64,000 nucleotides of DNA from the NCBI GenBank assembly GCA_947480015.1, contig CANKBS010000003.1, forward strand, positions 124,001-188,000, read 5' to 3'. How positions within the stretch are numbered: the first letter of the stretch is position 1; every line of letters starts with the position of its first letter. Below are positions 38,901 to 47,632 of the stretch, piece by piece. This stretch comes from Sphingobacteriaceae bacterium (GTDB lineage Bacteria > Bacteroidota > Bacteroidia > B-17B0 > Aurantibacillaceae). The translations under genes were made by a program, and so were the position numbers. The notes under the pieces were generated by a model. The model searched no databases and was not told where the DNA came from. It was given only the letters and a program-made list of their open reading frames with translations.

Positions 38901-39377
38901 AATCCATTACAAGGTGCCTTTATTATTGAAGAATTAACCGACCTGGTTGAAGAAGCGGTGTTAAAGGAATTTGACAGCATTACCGAACGTGGTGGCGTAT
39001 TGGGTGCCATGGAAACCATGTATCAACGCAGTAAAATTCAGGAAGAAAGTTTGTATTACGAAACACTAAAACACAACGGAGAATATCCTTTAATTGGTGT
39101 GAATACTTTCCTGAGTTCTAAAGGTAGTCCAACCATGTTGCCACGTGAGGTAATTCGTTCGACTACTGAAGAAAAAGATGCACAAATAAGTACACGCAAT
39201 AATTTATGGGAAACCCACAAAGGCGATGGTCCGGGTGCTTTAAAAGCTTTACAGCAAGCAGCCATACACAACCAGAATTTATTCGAAGGCTTGATGGAAG
39301 CCGTTAAATATTGTTCGTTGGGTCAGATCACCGGCGCTTTATTTGAAGTGGGTGGTCAGTACCGTAGAAACATGTAA
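35991..39377 (+). CDS. icmF: fused isobutyryl-CoA mutase with MeaB-type GTPase (IcmF)
   Basis: 1128 residues from the ATG at 35991 (a TTG at 35988 is not needed). N-terminal B12-binding domain with FDGHDAA (numbering from the TTG: His27, cobalamin lower ligand) and the GGGGG motif at 101-105. A G3E GTPase domain follows: Walker A GTGGAGKS at 205-212, [16 protein letters not shown] and NKFDKRGA. The mutase large domain then has [19 protein letters not shown] and [17 protein letters not shown]. Order and length match IcmF, which interconverts isobutyryl-CoA and butyryl-CoA (some act on pivalyl-CoA) with adenosylcobalamin; the GTPase protects the cofactor. A strong terminator follows. Confidence 0.95.
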   Translation: MMIETKPYQTKHKIRIVTAAALFDGHDAAINIMRRVMQSTGAEIIHLGHDRSVQEIVDCAIQEDANAIAITSYQGGHNEYFKYMFDLLKERGCGHIKIFGGGGGTILPSEIEELQNYGIARIYHPDDGRSLGLQGMINDVLKQSDYATGANLNGEALHLKEKDHKSIARLISAAENFNEESKAVLSKIREEAKKSTTPVIGITGTGGAGKSSLVDELVRRFLLDFPDKHIGIVSVDPSKRKTGGALLGDRIRMNSIKNPRVYMRSLATRQSNLALSKYVQDAIDILKVSGFDLVIIETAGIGQSDTEIIEHSNMSLYIMTPEFGAATQLEKIDMLEFADIVAINKFDKRGALDALRDVKKQYKRNHNLWDSKDEDIPVYGTIASQFNDPGTNTLYKALMDKLVEKTKCNLISTFKISDEMSEKIYIIPPHRTRYLSEISEASRAYDKWTNDQARIAIQLQSIRNTIDTLKNSKIEDRDRIIKTLQEQSEVIRLDIDPRNLKTLETFDAKKQRYVDEYYIFKVRDKEIKIKTHYESLSHSQIPKVSVPKYSGWGDILKWSLRENFPGEFPYTAGIYPFKREGEDPTRMFAGEGGPERTNKRFHYVSIGMPAHRLSTAFDSVTLYGNDPDNRPDIYGKIGNSGVSVCCLDDAKKLYSGFNLADPKTSVSMTINGPAATIAAFYMNAAIDQQCEFYIKENGLEKEVDKKIDELFKKKGTERPRYNEAELPEGNNGLGLMLLGVTGDMVLPADVYEKIKTYTLSQVRGTVQADILKEDQAQNTCIFSTEFSLRVMGDVQQYFIDKNVRNFYSVSISGYHIAEAGANPISQLAFTLSNGFTFVEYYLSRGMNINDFAPNLSFFFSNGIDPEYSVIGRVARRIWAKAMKQKYGANERSQMLKYHIQTSGRSLHAQEIDFNDIRTTLQALYAIYDNCNSLHTNAYDEAITTPTEESVRRAMAIQLIINRELGLAKNENPLQGAFIIEELTDLVEEAVLKEFDSITERGGVLGAMETMYQRSKIQEESLYYETLKHNGEYPLIGVNTFLSSKGSPTMLPREVIRSTTEEKDAQISTRNNLWETHKGDGPGALKALQQAAIHNQNLFEGLMEAVKYCSLGQITGALFEVGGQYRRNM

Positions 39378-39421
39378 AAACCAACACAAGACTCGCACGT
39401 TTTCTATTTTCTGTTAAATCC

Positions 39422-39460
39422 ACGAAAACCCTTGTTATCAGAGGGTTTTCGTCGTTTTTT
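39422..39460 (+). terminator. intrinsic terminator of icmF
   Basis: Perfect 11-bp stem ACGAAAACCCT/AGGGTTTTCGT, 9-nt loop, then six T. It separates icmF from the operator cluster. Confidence 0.85.
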
Positions 39461-39492
39461 AGATAACTAGTACTTTTACTTTTTGTTAATTC

Positions 39493-39572
39493 TGTCAACG
39501 TAATGACAAATTTTATACAAATTCTGTCATTATAATGACAATTTTTACACTAATTTTGTCACTATATTGACT
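39493..39572. promoter_or_regulatory. three phased 16-bp palindromic operators
   Basis: Sites at 39493-39508 (TGTCAACGTAATGACA), 39525-39540 (TGTCATTATAATGACA, perfect palindrome) and 39557-39572 (TGTCACTATATTGACT). Starts are exactly 32 bp apart, about three helical turns, so all would face the same side of DNA. The third overlaps the predicted -33 of the ATPase promoter. The pattern fits a dimeric repressor binding cooperatively. The protein that binds is not identified; the ATPase itself has no clear HTH. Confidence 0.75.
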
Positions 39573-39587
39573 AAATTAGTATATTTG
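39555..39587 (+). promoter_or_regulatory. predicted promoter of the DUF4143 ATPase gene
   Basis: TTTG (39555-39558), 21 nt, then TATATTTG (39580-39587), an exact TAnnTTTG box. Transcription would begin near the GTG start at 39592, so the leader would be absent or only a few nt. Confidence 0.6.
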
Positions 39588-39591
39588 TGGG

Positions 39592-40725
39592 GTGGAAATA
39601 ATACGCATTCAACAATCAGAACTTCTCAAAAGTCTTAAACCTCAAAAGGTGACCCTCTTACTCGGCGCCCGCCGTGTGGGTAAATCGGTATTGATTGAAG
39701 CGCTTTTAGCAAACTATAAACGCCCTTATCTTTACCTCAACGGCGAAGATGAAGACACCCATCAACTTCTTGCTCAGCGCACGGTGAGTAATTACACGCG
39801 GGTTTTAAAAGGAAACGACCTGTTGGTAATTGACGAAGCGCAAGGCATTCCCGATATAGGAAAAAAACTCAAATTAATGGTTGATTCCTTTAAAGGATTA
39901 AAAGTACTGGTAACGGGCTCTTCTTCTTTTGATATTCTCAATATGTCGGGCGAGCCACTCACCGGACGAAGTAACACTGTTTACCTCTACCCTATCTGGC
40001 AAGGTGAATTAAAAGAAAATGCTTTACAAATAAAACAAAATATGGAAGACCGCTTGATTTACGGCTCTTACCCCGAATTGTGGCACTTAAAAACTGCTGA
40101 TGATAAAAAGCGTTACTTAAGTGATTTGGTGAATTCTTACTTACTTAAAGATATTTTAATACTCGACGGTTTACGCAATGCCTCCATTGTGTACAGCCTA
40201 CTTAAAATGATTGCTTATCAAATTGGCAAAGAAGTTTCTTACAACGAATTAGGAACAGCTTTGGGTATCAGTAAAAACACCGTAGAAAAATACCTAAACC
40301 TACTTACCAAAGTATTTGTATTGCATAAAGTATCAGCTTACAGCAATAATTTAAGAAAAGAAATTTCTAAAAGTCAGCGCTGGTACTTTATAGATAACGG
40401 TATTCGCAACGCCGTTATTGGCGATTTTGAGCCCATGGCCTTAAGACGAGATGACGACAAAGGCATGTTATGGGAAAATTATTTATTTATGGAACGTCTC
40501 AAACGGAACAACTACAAAAAACAAACACCCGAGTATTACTTCTGGCGCACCTACGATCAACAAGAAATTGATTTATTGGAACTAAAGTCTAAAAAAATTA
40601 AGGCCTTCGAATTTAAACTAAGCTCAAAAAAAACACCGAAGAAACCGATCGCTTTCGCAAAAGCCTATCCGGATGCCAGTTTCGAGGTAATTAATGATAA
40701 AACGTATTTGGATTTCATACTTTAA
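39592..40725 (+). CDS. AAA_14/DUF4143 family ATPase
   Basis: 377 residues. Walker A GARRVGKS at 25-32, Walker B LLVIDEAQ with Asp81-Glu82, then TGSSSFDI (sensor 1). ELGTALGISKNTVEKYLNLL forms a winged-helix-like segment, and the C-terminal DUF4143 nuclease-fold part has FWRTYDQQEIDLLELK and KAFEFKLS, resembling PD-(D/E)xK Asp/Glu-x-Lys positions. Function of the family is unclear; members are often multi-copy and have been linked to mobile or defence contexts. GTG start; three operators lie directly upstream. It is followed by a convergent epimerase gene. Confidence 0.88.
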   Translation: MEIIRIQQSELLKSLKPQKVTLLLGARRVGKSVLIEALLANYKRPYLYLNGEDEDTHQLLAQRTVSNYTRVLKGNDLLVIDEAQGIPDIGKKLKLMVDSFKGLKVLVTGSSSFDILNMSGEPLTGRSNTVYLYPIWQGELKENALQIKQNMEDRLIYGSYPELWHLKTADDKKRYLSDLVNSYLLKDILILDGLRNASIVYSLLKMIAYQIGKEVSYNELGTALGISKNTVEKYLNLLTKVFVLHKVSAYSNNLRKEISKSQRWYFIDNGIRNAVIGDFEPMALRRDDDKGMLWENYLFMERLKRNNYKKQTPEYYFWRTYDQQEIDLLELKSKKIKAFEFKLSSKKTPKKPIAFAKAYPDASFEVINDKTYLDFIL

Positions 40726-40773
40726 AAAAGCAACAGAGTGCTGACATGTTTTAGATCAGATCGCGGCTCTATT

Positions 40774-41763
40774 TTACTTTAAATTCTCCCAATACCATTT
40801 TACCGATTCTTTCAGGCCTTGTTCAAGTGTATGCGTGGGCGCATAATTCAAAAGACTTTGTGCCTTCTCAATGGAAGCCAATGAATGCGATATATCACCG
40901 GTACGTTCAGGTCCGTAGCTAATTTTTACGTTTGAAATTTCGGGATCGAAGTCAGATAAATAACGTTTTAATAAAGAGGTTAATTGGTTTAAATCAGCAC
41001 GTTCGCCAACGGCCGTATTAAACACCTCACCGATTGCCTTTGTGTTTTCAGTGAGTGCAGCTAAATGATTCATTTGAATCACATTGTCGATGAAAGTAAA
41101 ATCACGTGAATTTGTTCCGTCACCATTTATAAGTGGTGATTGATGGGCCATGAATAGTTTAGTAAACTTTGGTATGGCTGCGGCATAAGCCCCATCCGGA
41201 TCCTGATTTCTACCATATACATTAAAATAACGCAGACCAATTAATTGCATACCATAGTTTAATCCAAACACATGGGCGTACAATTCATTGACATATTTAG
41301 TGACGGCGTATGGCGACAATGGTTTCCCAATAACATCTTCGGTTTTAGGTAAAACTTTCGAATCGCCGTAAGTACTCGAACTGGCGGCATACACAAAACG
41401 TTTAACATTTGCATCACGAGCTGCCACCAACATGTTTAAAAAACCGCCAATGTTCACTTCATTGGTGGTTATTGGATCATTTAATGACCTAGGCACCGAA
41501 CCCAATGCCGCCTGCTGCAAAACAATATCCGCATTTTCAACAGCTAAACGGCAATCGCTTAAATTTCTGATATCACCTTGTATCAATTTAAAATTCTGAA
41601 CTTCAAGAAAAGCCTCAATGTTTTCGTGTTTTCCGGTTGAAAAATTATCAAGACAAATTACGTGGTTGTGATGTTTTAATAAATCGGCACATAAGTTAGA
41701 ACCGATAAAACCGGCACCTCCTGTAACGACTACTTTCAAATGACTGATGCGTTTGTATGACAT
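40774..41763 (-). CDS. UDP-N-acetylglucosamine 4-epimerase-like SDR (WbpP/TviC type)
   Basis: 329 residues. GGAGFIGS NAD site near 15-22, SSSTYGDSKVLPKTED and YAVTKYVNE (catalytic Tyr-x-x-x-Lys), and GLRYFNVYGRNQDPDGAYAAAIPKF. The latter stretch and the GDGTNSRDFTFIDNVI segment are typical of WbpP/TviC-type epimerases acting on UDP-GlcNAc or its uronate. It would supply UDP-GalNAc(A) to surface polysaccharide. A TAATTTTG box on the minus strand (41815-41822) may be its -7 promoter element. The sugar genes at 18-21 kb are not adjacent. Confidence 0.85.
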   Translation of the reverse strand: MSYKRISHLKVVVTGGAGFIGSNLCADLLKHHNHVICLDNFSTGKHENIEAFLEVQNFKLIQGDIRNLSDCRLAVENADIVLQQAALGSVPRSLNDPITTNEVNIGGFLNMLVAARDANVKRFVYAASSSTYGDSKVLPKTEDVIGKPLSPYAVTKYVNELYAHVFGLNYGMQLIGLRYFNVYGRNQDPDGAYAAAIPKFTKLFMAHQSPLINGDGTNSRDFTFIDNVIQMNHLAALTENTKAIGEVFNTAVGERADLNQLTSLLKRYLSDFDPEISNVKISYGPERTGDISHSLASIEKAQSLLNYAPTHTLEQGLKESVKWYWENLK

Positions 41764-41907
41764 AAAGGTGGCCTTTGTAGCTAAAAAAGTTGGACCCTAT
41801 TCGGATCAAGTAAACAAAATTAGGCTTTTTTGTTGAAATCCGGAGCCTCAAAAAGTTTACAAGGACAACTATTTTATCTACCTTGTTACTTCTTAATACT
41901 TCCTGCC

Positions 41908-43971
41908 ATGAAGTCTATTTTGGTCAGTTTAATTATACTAGTCTGTTTTGTTGCGATTGCCCAAAACAATAAACGCGATATTGATTCGATTGAAAACCGA
42001 ATTAAAATGCTAAGCGACAAGAACGAAATTCTGATTGATAAAGCCGGGCTTGTGATGAACTACTTTAGTTCGGGTGATCAGAAGAAGGCAAATCAACTAT
42101 ACCAACAGACATTAAATGAAGCATTAACGCAGGGCTCCGACCTCGGCCTTGGTGCTTTATATCACTGCAAAGGCAATTTATTTTATTATGAATCACAATT
42201 CGATTCAGCCCTTTATTATTTCGAAAAAGCGCTGGTGTACAGAAAAAAATCTGGCGACAATGTGGGCATCTTGAAAACAACCGGAAATATTGGTTCCATA
42301 TATTTTATGATGACCAATTATAAACAAGCGCTCATTTACTATGAGGCCACTCAAAAAAAAGAAGCCGAACTCAAGTATGAAGAAGGAAAATATTTCTCAA
42401 TTAATAACCTGGGTTATATTTATGCACGACTTCGGATGTATACTAAAGCCCTTCACTATTTTAAAAAAGCTGAAGGTGTTTATTTAAAGAACAGTAAAAA
42501 CGATCAATTAATTTTCACCTACGATGGCCTTTCGACTGTTTATAAGGAGTTAGATAAGCCAGACTCGGCGCTTTATTTTGAATTTAAATCAAAAGATTTA
42601 TCCGAAATAACCAACGATCAAACCTCATTAAATTATGCCCTTACGAGTATTGGCATTTTATATCAACGAAAAAGAGACTTCATAAAAGCAAAAGCGTATT
42701 TTAATCAGGCCTTAGCTCTCGCTCGCAAATTCAACGATCAACGCTTGCAACTCTCCATCTATGGAAACTTTGCCGCCATAGCACTCGAACAAAATCTGCC
42801 CGACTCGGCCATGCAATATGTGGCGTTAATTATCCCCTTGCAAAGGGCACTAAAGGACAACTCAAGTCAGGAAGATCTTGCCAAATTATTTGCAGAATAT
42901 TACCACAAAAAAAAGGATTTTGAAAAGGCCTATGATTACATACAAATTTACGACCATTATAAGGACAGCTTGTATAACCTCGAAACCACCAGGCAAATAA
43001 CTGAAATCCAAGAAAAATACGAAACCGATAAAAAAGAAAAAGAAAACCAGTTACTGCAAGCCGACAATACCATGTACCGATCGACCCGTAATTATTTGCT
43101 GGTCATTTTAGGCATTGCCCTGCTTGGTATTATTGGTGCTTATGTAGCTTATAAAAAAATAAAAAGTGCCAAACATCTTTTGGAAGAACAAAAAGAATTG
43201 ATAGAAGAAAAACAAAAAGAAATTCTCGACAGCATTCATTATGCTAAACGGATTCAATTTGCTTTATTAGCCAGCGATACCCTGCTTACAAACTATTTAC
43301 CTGAACACTTTGTGTTATTTAAACCCAAAGATGTGGTAAGTGGTGATTTTTACTGGGCCTGTCCAAGCCCGGAAGGATTTATCTACATTACCGCCGATTG
43401 CACCGGACATGGGGTTCCTGGAGCTTTTATGAGCTTACTTAACATTAGCAAATTAAGTCAAACCATTAATGAAAGTAAAATTTACCGCTGTGATCATATT
43501 TTAAATGCCATCCGAAGCGAAATTATTAAAGTTCTTAATCCACATGGTAGCAGCGAAGAAAGTAAAGATGGCATGGATGCAGTGGTGTGTAAACTGGACC
43601 TTAAAAACATGAAACTGGAATATGCCGCCGCCAATAATTCATTTTATATTATTCGCGATAACAACCTACTTGTTTGCAAAGCCGACAAAATGTCGGTTGG
43701 TAAAGGTTTCAACGACAGTCTGCCGTTTTCATACAATGAGATTGCACTTCTTAAAGGTGACATCATTTATACGTTTACAGATGGATTTGCCGATCAGTTT
43801 GGCGGTCCACTCGGAAAAAAATACAAGTACAAGGCATTCGAAGAATTTCTGCTTTCCATCCATCAGAAAAACTTAACCACACAAAAGGAATTACTCTTAC
43901 AAAGTTTTAATACTTGGAAAGGCGATCTGGAACAGGTTGATGATGTATGTGTTTTGGCAGTTAAAGTCTGA
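41908..43971 (+). CDS. TPR-containing SpoIIE/PP2C-type phosphatase
   Basis: 687 residues from the ATG at 41908, which gives a proper signal/anchor (MKSILVSLIILVCFVAIAQ); the 26 codons before it are probably untranslated. A TPR array (about 60-330) of LYHCKGNLFYYESQFDSALYYFEKAL-type repeats is followed by a transmembrane helix (about 392-412) and a coiled coil. The SpoIIE phosphatase domain follows, with KPKDVVSGDFYW, ADCTGHGVPGAFMS, GMDAVVC and FTDGFADQFGG carrying metal-binding Asp residues. It should dephosphorylate a cytoplasmic regulator in response to an extracytoplasmic cue. No anti-sigma antagonist is nearby. Confidence 0.9.
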   Translation: MKSILVSLIILVCFVAIAQNNKRDIDSIENRIKMLSDKNEILIDKAGLVMNYFSSGDQKKANQLYQQTLNEALTQGSDLGLGALYHCKGNLFYYESQFDSALYYFEKALVYRKKSGDNVGILKTTGNIGSIYFMMTNYKQALIYYEATQKKEAELKYEEGKYFSINNLGYIYARLRMYTKALHYFKKAEGVYLKNSKNDQLIFTYDGLSTVYKELDKPDSALYFEFKSKDLSEITNDQTSLNYALTSIGILYQRKRDFIKAKAYFNQALALARKFNDQRLQLSIYGNFAAIALEQNLPDSAMQYVALIIPLQRALKDNSSQEDLAKLFAEYYHKKKDFEKAYDYIQIYDHYKDSLYNLETTRQITEIQEKYETDKKEKENQLLQADNTMYRSTRNYLLVILGIALLGIIGAYVAYKKIKSAKHLLEEQKELIEEKQKEILDSIHYAKRIQFALLASDTLLTNYLPEHFVLFKPKDVVSGDFYWACPSPEGFIYITADCTGHGVPGAFMSLLNISKLSQTINESKIYRCDHILNAIRSEIIKVLNPHGSSEESKDGMDAVVCKLDLKNMKLEYAAANNSFYIIRDNNLLVCKADKMSVGKGFNDSLPFSYNEIALLKGDIIYTFTDGFADQFGGPLGKKYKYKAFEEFLLSIHQKNLTTQKELLLQSFNTWKGDLEQVDDVCVLAVKV

Positions 43972-44043
43972 ATTAACTTATTATAACGAAAATTGGTTGT
44001 GCTCTGGCACCTTATTTGGTACCTTCAATCTAAATTTCTTCTT

Positions 44044-45120
44044 ATGAAAACCAATCTTAAAATCACCGCTTTTTCAGCTGCAATTTTTTTGAGTTTTTCA
44101 ACGAGGGCTCAGAGTGATTCACTCGGATTAGCCGGAGACAATCTTGATTTAAATGCCGTATTGAGCATTTTCAAACAATCTTCCACTGTTGAAGATTTTG
44201 AAAAACGATTAAACGCTGCCGATTCTAAAGTAAATAATCTCGACCTCAACAACGATCAGAAAGTAGATTACTTAAGGGTTGTTGATTCAGGAAAAGATGA
44301 TTTTCACTCCATCATTATTCAAGATCCGGTAAGTAAAACGGAATCACAGGATGTGGCCGTCATTGAAATTCAAAAAAAAGATAATCAAACGGCACACATT
44401 CAAATTGTGGGTGATGAAACACTCTATGGTAAAAATTATATTATTGAACCCCATGATCAGGCACAATCTGTCACCGACAAAAATGCCAATGTAGATGATG
44501 TTTACGCCTCACCGGGCAGTGGTACCGGAAATGTGATGATAAACGTTTGGGCCTGGCCCAGTGTAGGCTATATTTATAGTCCGGGTTATAATTACTGGGT
44601 GTCGCCCTGGTACTGGGGTTATTATCCGGGTTGGTATACACCTTGGAATCCTTATGGTTATTACTTTTACCGCAGAAATTTTATCAACTATAATTATGGC
44701 TTTTACGGCTGGCATTGTCACCATTATGCTTTTCAATCGGGACATAATTATTATTACGGTTACAGAACAACTTCAGGTTATGTTCAAAAAACGGCTCCCC
44801 GCTCTGGCGGCAACGATGGAAACATGCGCAATGGAAGAATGAATGGGAATCAGCAACGTGGAGGCACTAACCGAAATGGTACAGATCAACCCAGAAACCG
44901 CATAGAAAATAACCAAGGTCAAAACCGCGGTAATTCGGGTTCACCTAACAGAATAGAAAGGGGTCAACCTCAAAACAATCCCAATCAAGGTCGTAATCAA
45001 TCGCAGCGTATGGATAATTCACCTCGCATTAATCCCAGTGGTGGCATGCGAAACGGCGGTGGCGGCAGTATACGTGGTGGCGGCGGCGGAAATGTTGGCG
45101 GTGGTGGCCGAAGAAGATAG
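44044..45120 (+). CDS. exported protein with Tyr/Trp/Gly-rich and low-complexity tail
   Basis: 358 residues from the ATG at 44044. Signal peptide (ITAFSAAIFLSFSTRAQ). A folded N-terminal part up to about 150 includes VDYLRVVDSGKDDFHSIIIQDPV. Then comes a Tyr/Trp/Gly/Pro-rich stretch (VSPWYWGYYPGWYTPWNPYG, HCHHYAFQSGHNYYYG). The last 110 residues are Asn/Arg/Gly/Gln-rich and end in GGGG(N)VGGGGRRR. No family recognised. It ends just before a strong terminator hairpin. Confidence 0.6.
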   Translation: MKTNLKITAFSAAIFLSFSTRAQSDSLGLAGDNLDLNAVLSIFKQSSTVEDFEKRLNAADSKVNNLDLNNDQKVDYLRVVDSGKDDFHSIIIQDPVSKTESQDVAVIEIQKKDNQTAHIQIVGDETLYGKNYIIEPHDQAQSVTDKNANVDDVYASPGSGTGNVMINVWAWPSVGYIYSPGYNYWVSPWYWGYYPGWYTPWNPYGYYFYRRNFINYNYGFYGWHCHHYAFQSGHNYYYGYRTTSGYVQKTAPRSGGNDGNMRNGRMNGNQQRGGTNRNGTDQPRNRIENNQGQNRGNSGSPNRIERGQPQNNPNQGRNQSQRMDNSPRINPSGGMRNGGGGSIRGGGGGNVGGGGRRR

Positions 45121-45134
45121 ATCGTATGTAAGAT

Positions 45135-45165
45135 AAAAGCCATATTTTTGAAATATGGCTTTTTT
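45135..45165 (+). terminator. hairpin terminator overlapping the start of the next gene
   Basis: Perfect 13-bp stem (45135-45147 with 45151-45163), 3-nt loop, followed by a T run. The ATG of the P-loop gene at 45155 sits in the right arm. By itself it is a good terminator of the 44044 gene. Confidence 0.75.
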
Positions 45166-45559
45166 AATTTTAGTACGCGGATTACCCGGTAGCGGTAAAA
45201 CGAGTCTGGCAAAGGTATTAAGTGAAGACGGAAAATATCCTGTTTTTTCGGTAGATGAGTATTTCACCAATCCTGATAACGGCAGCTATACCTTTGTTTA
45301 CAGCGAAAATCATAAGGCTTACAAACACTGTGAAACCAATTGTCGTGAACAAATGGCAGAAGGCACTGAAAAAATTTTTATTGATAACACCTTTACGCTG
45401 GAATGGGAAATGGAACCTTATTTCAAAATGGCGGCTGAATTTAATTACCGTGTTTTTGTGATTACGGTTGAACATCGGCATGAAGGCAAAAACTGTCATC
45501 AGATTAGCGATGAGCAACTTAAAAAGATGGCCGAAAAATACAAGGTGGTGCTTTTGTAA
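45155..45559 (+). CDS. small P-loop kinase (AAA_33, N4BP2L1-like)
   Basis: 134 residues. Walker A GLPGSGKT at 9-16 directly after a beta strand, DEYF around 33, HRHEGKNCHQI, and FIDNTFTLEWEMEPY. This fits the AAA_33 family of polynucleotide/small-molecule kinases, of short length. No substrate is known. The only possible start is the ATG at 45155, which is inside the terminator-like hairpin. Translation may therefore require transcript readthrough and RNA opening. Confidence 0.78.
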   Translation: MAFLILVRGLPGSGKTSLAKVLSEDGKYPVFSVDEYFTNPDNGSYTFVYSENHKAYKHCETNCREQMAEGTEKIFIDNTFTLEWEMEPYFKMAAEFNYRVFVITVEHRHEGKNCHQISDEQLKKMAEKYKVVLL

Positions 45560-45681
45560 AAATTCCTTGTTAGTTGGGCGAAAACAGCATATGAGTGTTA
45601 ATTCAACCTAAATCCTTCTGAGCAAGACCCAAAAAGCATTTTTTCCTGTATCTTTATAGGCTTAAAACACTTATCCTCTTT

Positions 45682-46434
45682 ATGAGAAAATTTGCGCTAA
45701 TTTGTTTAGTTATTCAGTCTGTATTGCTTTTTGGTCAAACCCTCGATTCAAAGGGTCAAAAACAAGGTTACTGGAAAAAGAAAGATGAAAAGACCAATAA
45801 ATTAATTTATGAAGGTGAGTTTAAAGACAACAAGCCGATAGGTAAGTTTAAATACTATCATCCCAACGATAGCATTAGTGTGCTAATGATTTTTAAGGAT
45901 GGCAGCAAAATAGCTTATGCTAAAATGTTTCATTTAAATGGCAAACGCAAAGCTGAAGGAAAATATGTGGGTAAGGAAATAAAGGATTCGGTATGGAACT
46001 ATTATGACGAATTGGGTGTATTAATCGCGAAAGAAAAATATAAAGAAGGAAAAAAACACGGCGCTTCATTCGTTTACATTCCTGATGGTAGTGTTTCGGA
46101 AGAAAAATACTTTAAAGACGATGTCATGGATGGTCCGTATAAAGAGTATTTCACCGCTAATGTGCTGCGATCACAAGCCACATACAGTAAAGGACTCATA
46201 GAGGGAAGAACCGTGTATTATTATCCTAATGGGGTTGAAGTTGCTGTCGGATTTTACAAAAACGGGAACAAAGTTGGTCCATGGATTTACAAAACAGAAA
46301 GTGGTAAAATAAGAGAAAAAGAATTGTATAAGAACGGCAAACTTGTCTCTACAAAAGAGACTGACGAGTTTTTTGCAAAAAACAAACCCGAGAGTATTAA
46401 ACTGGAACCAAAAAAGACAGGAAGCAAAAAATGA
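45682..46434 (+). CDS. exported MORN-variant (YwqK-like) repeat protein
   Basis: 250 residues. Signal peptide (ALICLVIQSVLLFG). Then many copies of the short repeat seen as YEGEFKDNKPIGKFKYYHPND, AEGKYVGKEIKDSVWNYYDELG and GKKHGASFVYIPDG, a MORN-type pattern also used in YwqK-like proteins. These often serve as scaffolds or as antitoxin-like repeats, and function here is unknown. The stop overlaps the mnmA start by 4 bp (ATGA), suggesting translational coupling. Confidence 0.78.
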   Translation: MRKFALICLVIQSVLLFGQTLDSKGQKQGYWKKKDEKTNKLIYEGEFKDNKPIGKFKYYHPNDSISVLMIFKDGSKIAYAKMFHLNGKRKAEGKYVGKEIKDSVWNYYDELGVLIAKEKYKEGKKHGASFVYIPDGSVSEEKYFKDDVMDGPYKEYFTANVLRSQATYSKGLIEGRTVYYYPNGVEVAVGFYKNGNKVGPWIYKTESGKIREKELYKNGKLVSTKETDEFFAKNKPESIKLEPKKTGSKK

Positions 46435-47531
46435 GCAGAAAGGGTAAAGTATTAGTAGCCATGAGTGGTGGTATTGATAGCAGTGTGACTGCTATGATGC
46501 TGCACGAACAGGGTTATGAGGTGATTGGTATTACCATGAAAACCTGGGACTATGAAAGTTCGGGATCGAGCAGCCGTGAAACCGGTTGTTGCAGTTTAGA
46601 CAGTATTAACGATGCGCGTAGTATGGCGGTATCCTTTGGATTTCCACATTATATTCTCGATATCCGTGGTGAGTTTGGTGAGTTTATCATTAATAATTTT
46701 GTGGAAGAGTACCTGGCAGGCAGAACACCGAATCCATGCGTGTTATGTAACACCCACATTAAATGGGATGCTCTTCTTAAAAGGGCAGATATGCTCGACT
46801 GTGAGTTTATTGCAACCGGTCATTATGCCCAAGTGCGCGAAGAAAATAATCGCCGAGTTATTTTTAAGGGCTTAGATCAAACCAAAGATCAAACTTATGT
46901 GTTATGGGGCCTGGGACAAGAGAGTTTAAAACGCACCATGTTTCCTTTGGGAAATTTTAAAAAAACCGAAATAAAACAAATGGCCAAAGATGCCGGATTT
47001 TTTGATCTGGCCAACAAAAGTGAGAGCTACGACATTTGTTTTGTACCCGACAACGATTACCGTGAATTTTTAAAACACCGATTGCCTGATTTGGAGAAGA
47101 AAGTAGATGGTGGTGATTTTATTTTTAAAGGAAAAAAAGTTGGTCAACACCGCGGTTACCCCTTCTATACGGTAGGCCAGCGTAAAGGCCTCGAAATTGC
47201 CTTGGGCGCTCCGGTGTTTGTAAAAGAAATTATTCCCGAAAGCAACACCATCATATTAGGCGATAAGGAAGATTTGGAAGAAAATCATTTAACCGTGCGC
47301 GACTTTAATCTGATCAAATACGAAAGTCTGCCCGAAGATTTTGTTGGCTTAACAAAAATCCGCTACAAAGATCCCGGAACCCTGGCTACCATTAATACCA
47401 TCGATAACAAACTCGATGTTATTTTTCATGCGAGTGTGAATGGTGTTGCTCCCGGACAAAGTGCTGTGATTTACGAAGGCAACGATTTGATTGGTGGCGG
47501 CTTTATTGATCGCAAAAAACTGATCTTCTAG
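46431..47531 (+). CDS. mnmA: tRNA-specific 2-thiouridylase
   Basis: Makes 2-thiouridine at wobble U34 of tRNA for Lys/Glu/Gln. 366 residues. P-loop SGGIDSS (12-18), catalytic Cys103 in NPCVLCN, and the second catalytic Cys203 in SYDICFVP, positions matching the E. coli enzyme pattern. The C-terminal PP-loop partner domain has KIRYKDPGTLATI. Translationally coupled to the MORN gene. A weak terminator may follow at 47559. Confidence 0.96.
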   Translation: MSRKGKVLVAMSGGIDSSVTAMMLHEQGYEVIGITMKTWDYESSGSSSRETGCCSLDSINDARSMAVSFGFPHYILDIRGEFGEFIINNFVEEYLAGRTPNPCVLCNTHIKWDALLKRADMLDCEFIATGHYAQVREENNRRVIFKGLDQTKDQTYVLWGLGQESLKRTMFPLGNFKKTEIKQMAKDAGFFDLANKSESYDICFVPDNDYREFLKHRLPDLEKKVDGGDFIFKGKKVGQHRGYPFYTVGQRKGLEIALGAPVFVKEIIPESNTIILGDKEDLEENHLTVRDFNLIKYESLPEDFVGLTKIRYKDPGTLATINTIDNKLDVIFHASVNGVAPGQSAVIYEGNDLIGGGFIDRKKLIF

Positions 47532-47558
47532 GCCATTTTCCAACAGGCAAAGTTGAAT

Positions 47559-47583
47559 AACCAATCATGCTTTTGGTTTTTTT
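47559..47583 (+). terminator. weak terminator candidate after mnmA
   Basis: AACCAA, 8-nt loop, TTGGTT, then T run. A 6-bp stem only, so attenuation rather than a full stop is possible. Confidence 0.5.
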
Positions 47584-47632
47584 ATTTGCTTTATTCTACT
47601 AAATTTACCATTCTAACAACAGTATTAAAAGT

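Noticed and set aside
39592-40725. Toxin-antitoxin or defence system around the DUF4143 ATPase
   Set aside because: Only one gene and its operators are present; no partner toxin, nuclease or repeat unit next to it, so only a regulatory observation is kept.
45682-46434. Antitoxin of a toxin-antitoxin pair (YwqK naming)
   Set aside because: Repeat protein is exported and coupled to mnmA; no toxin gene adjoins.
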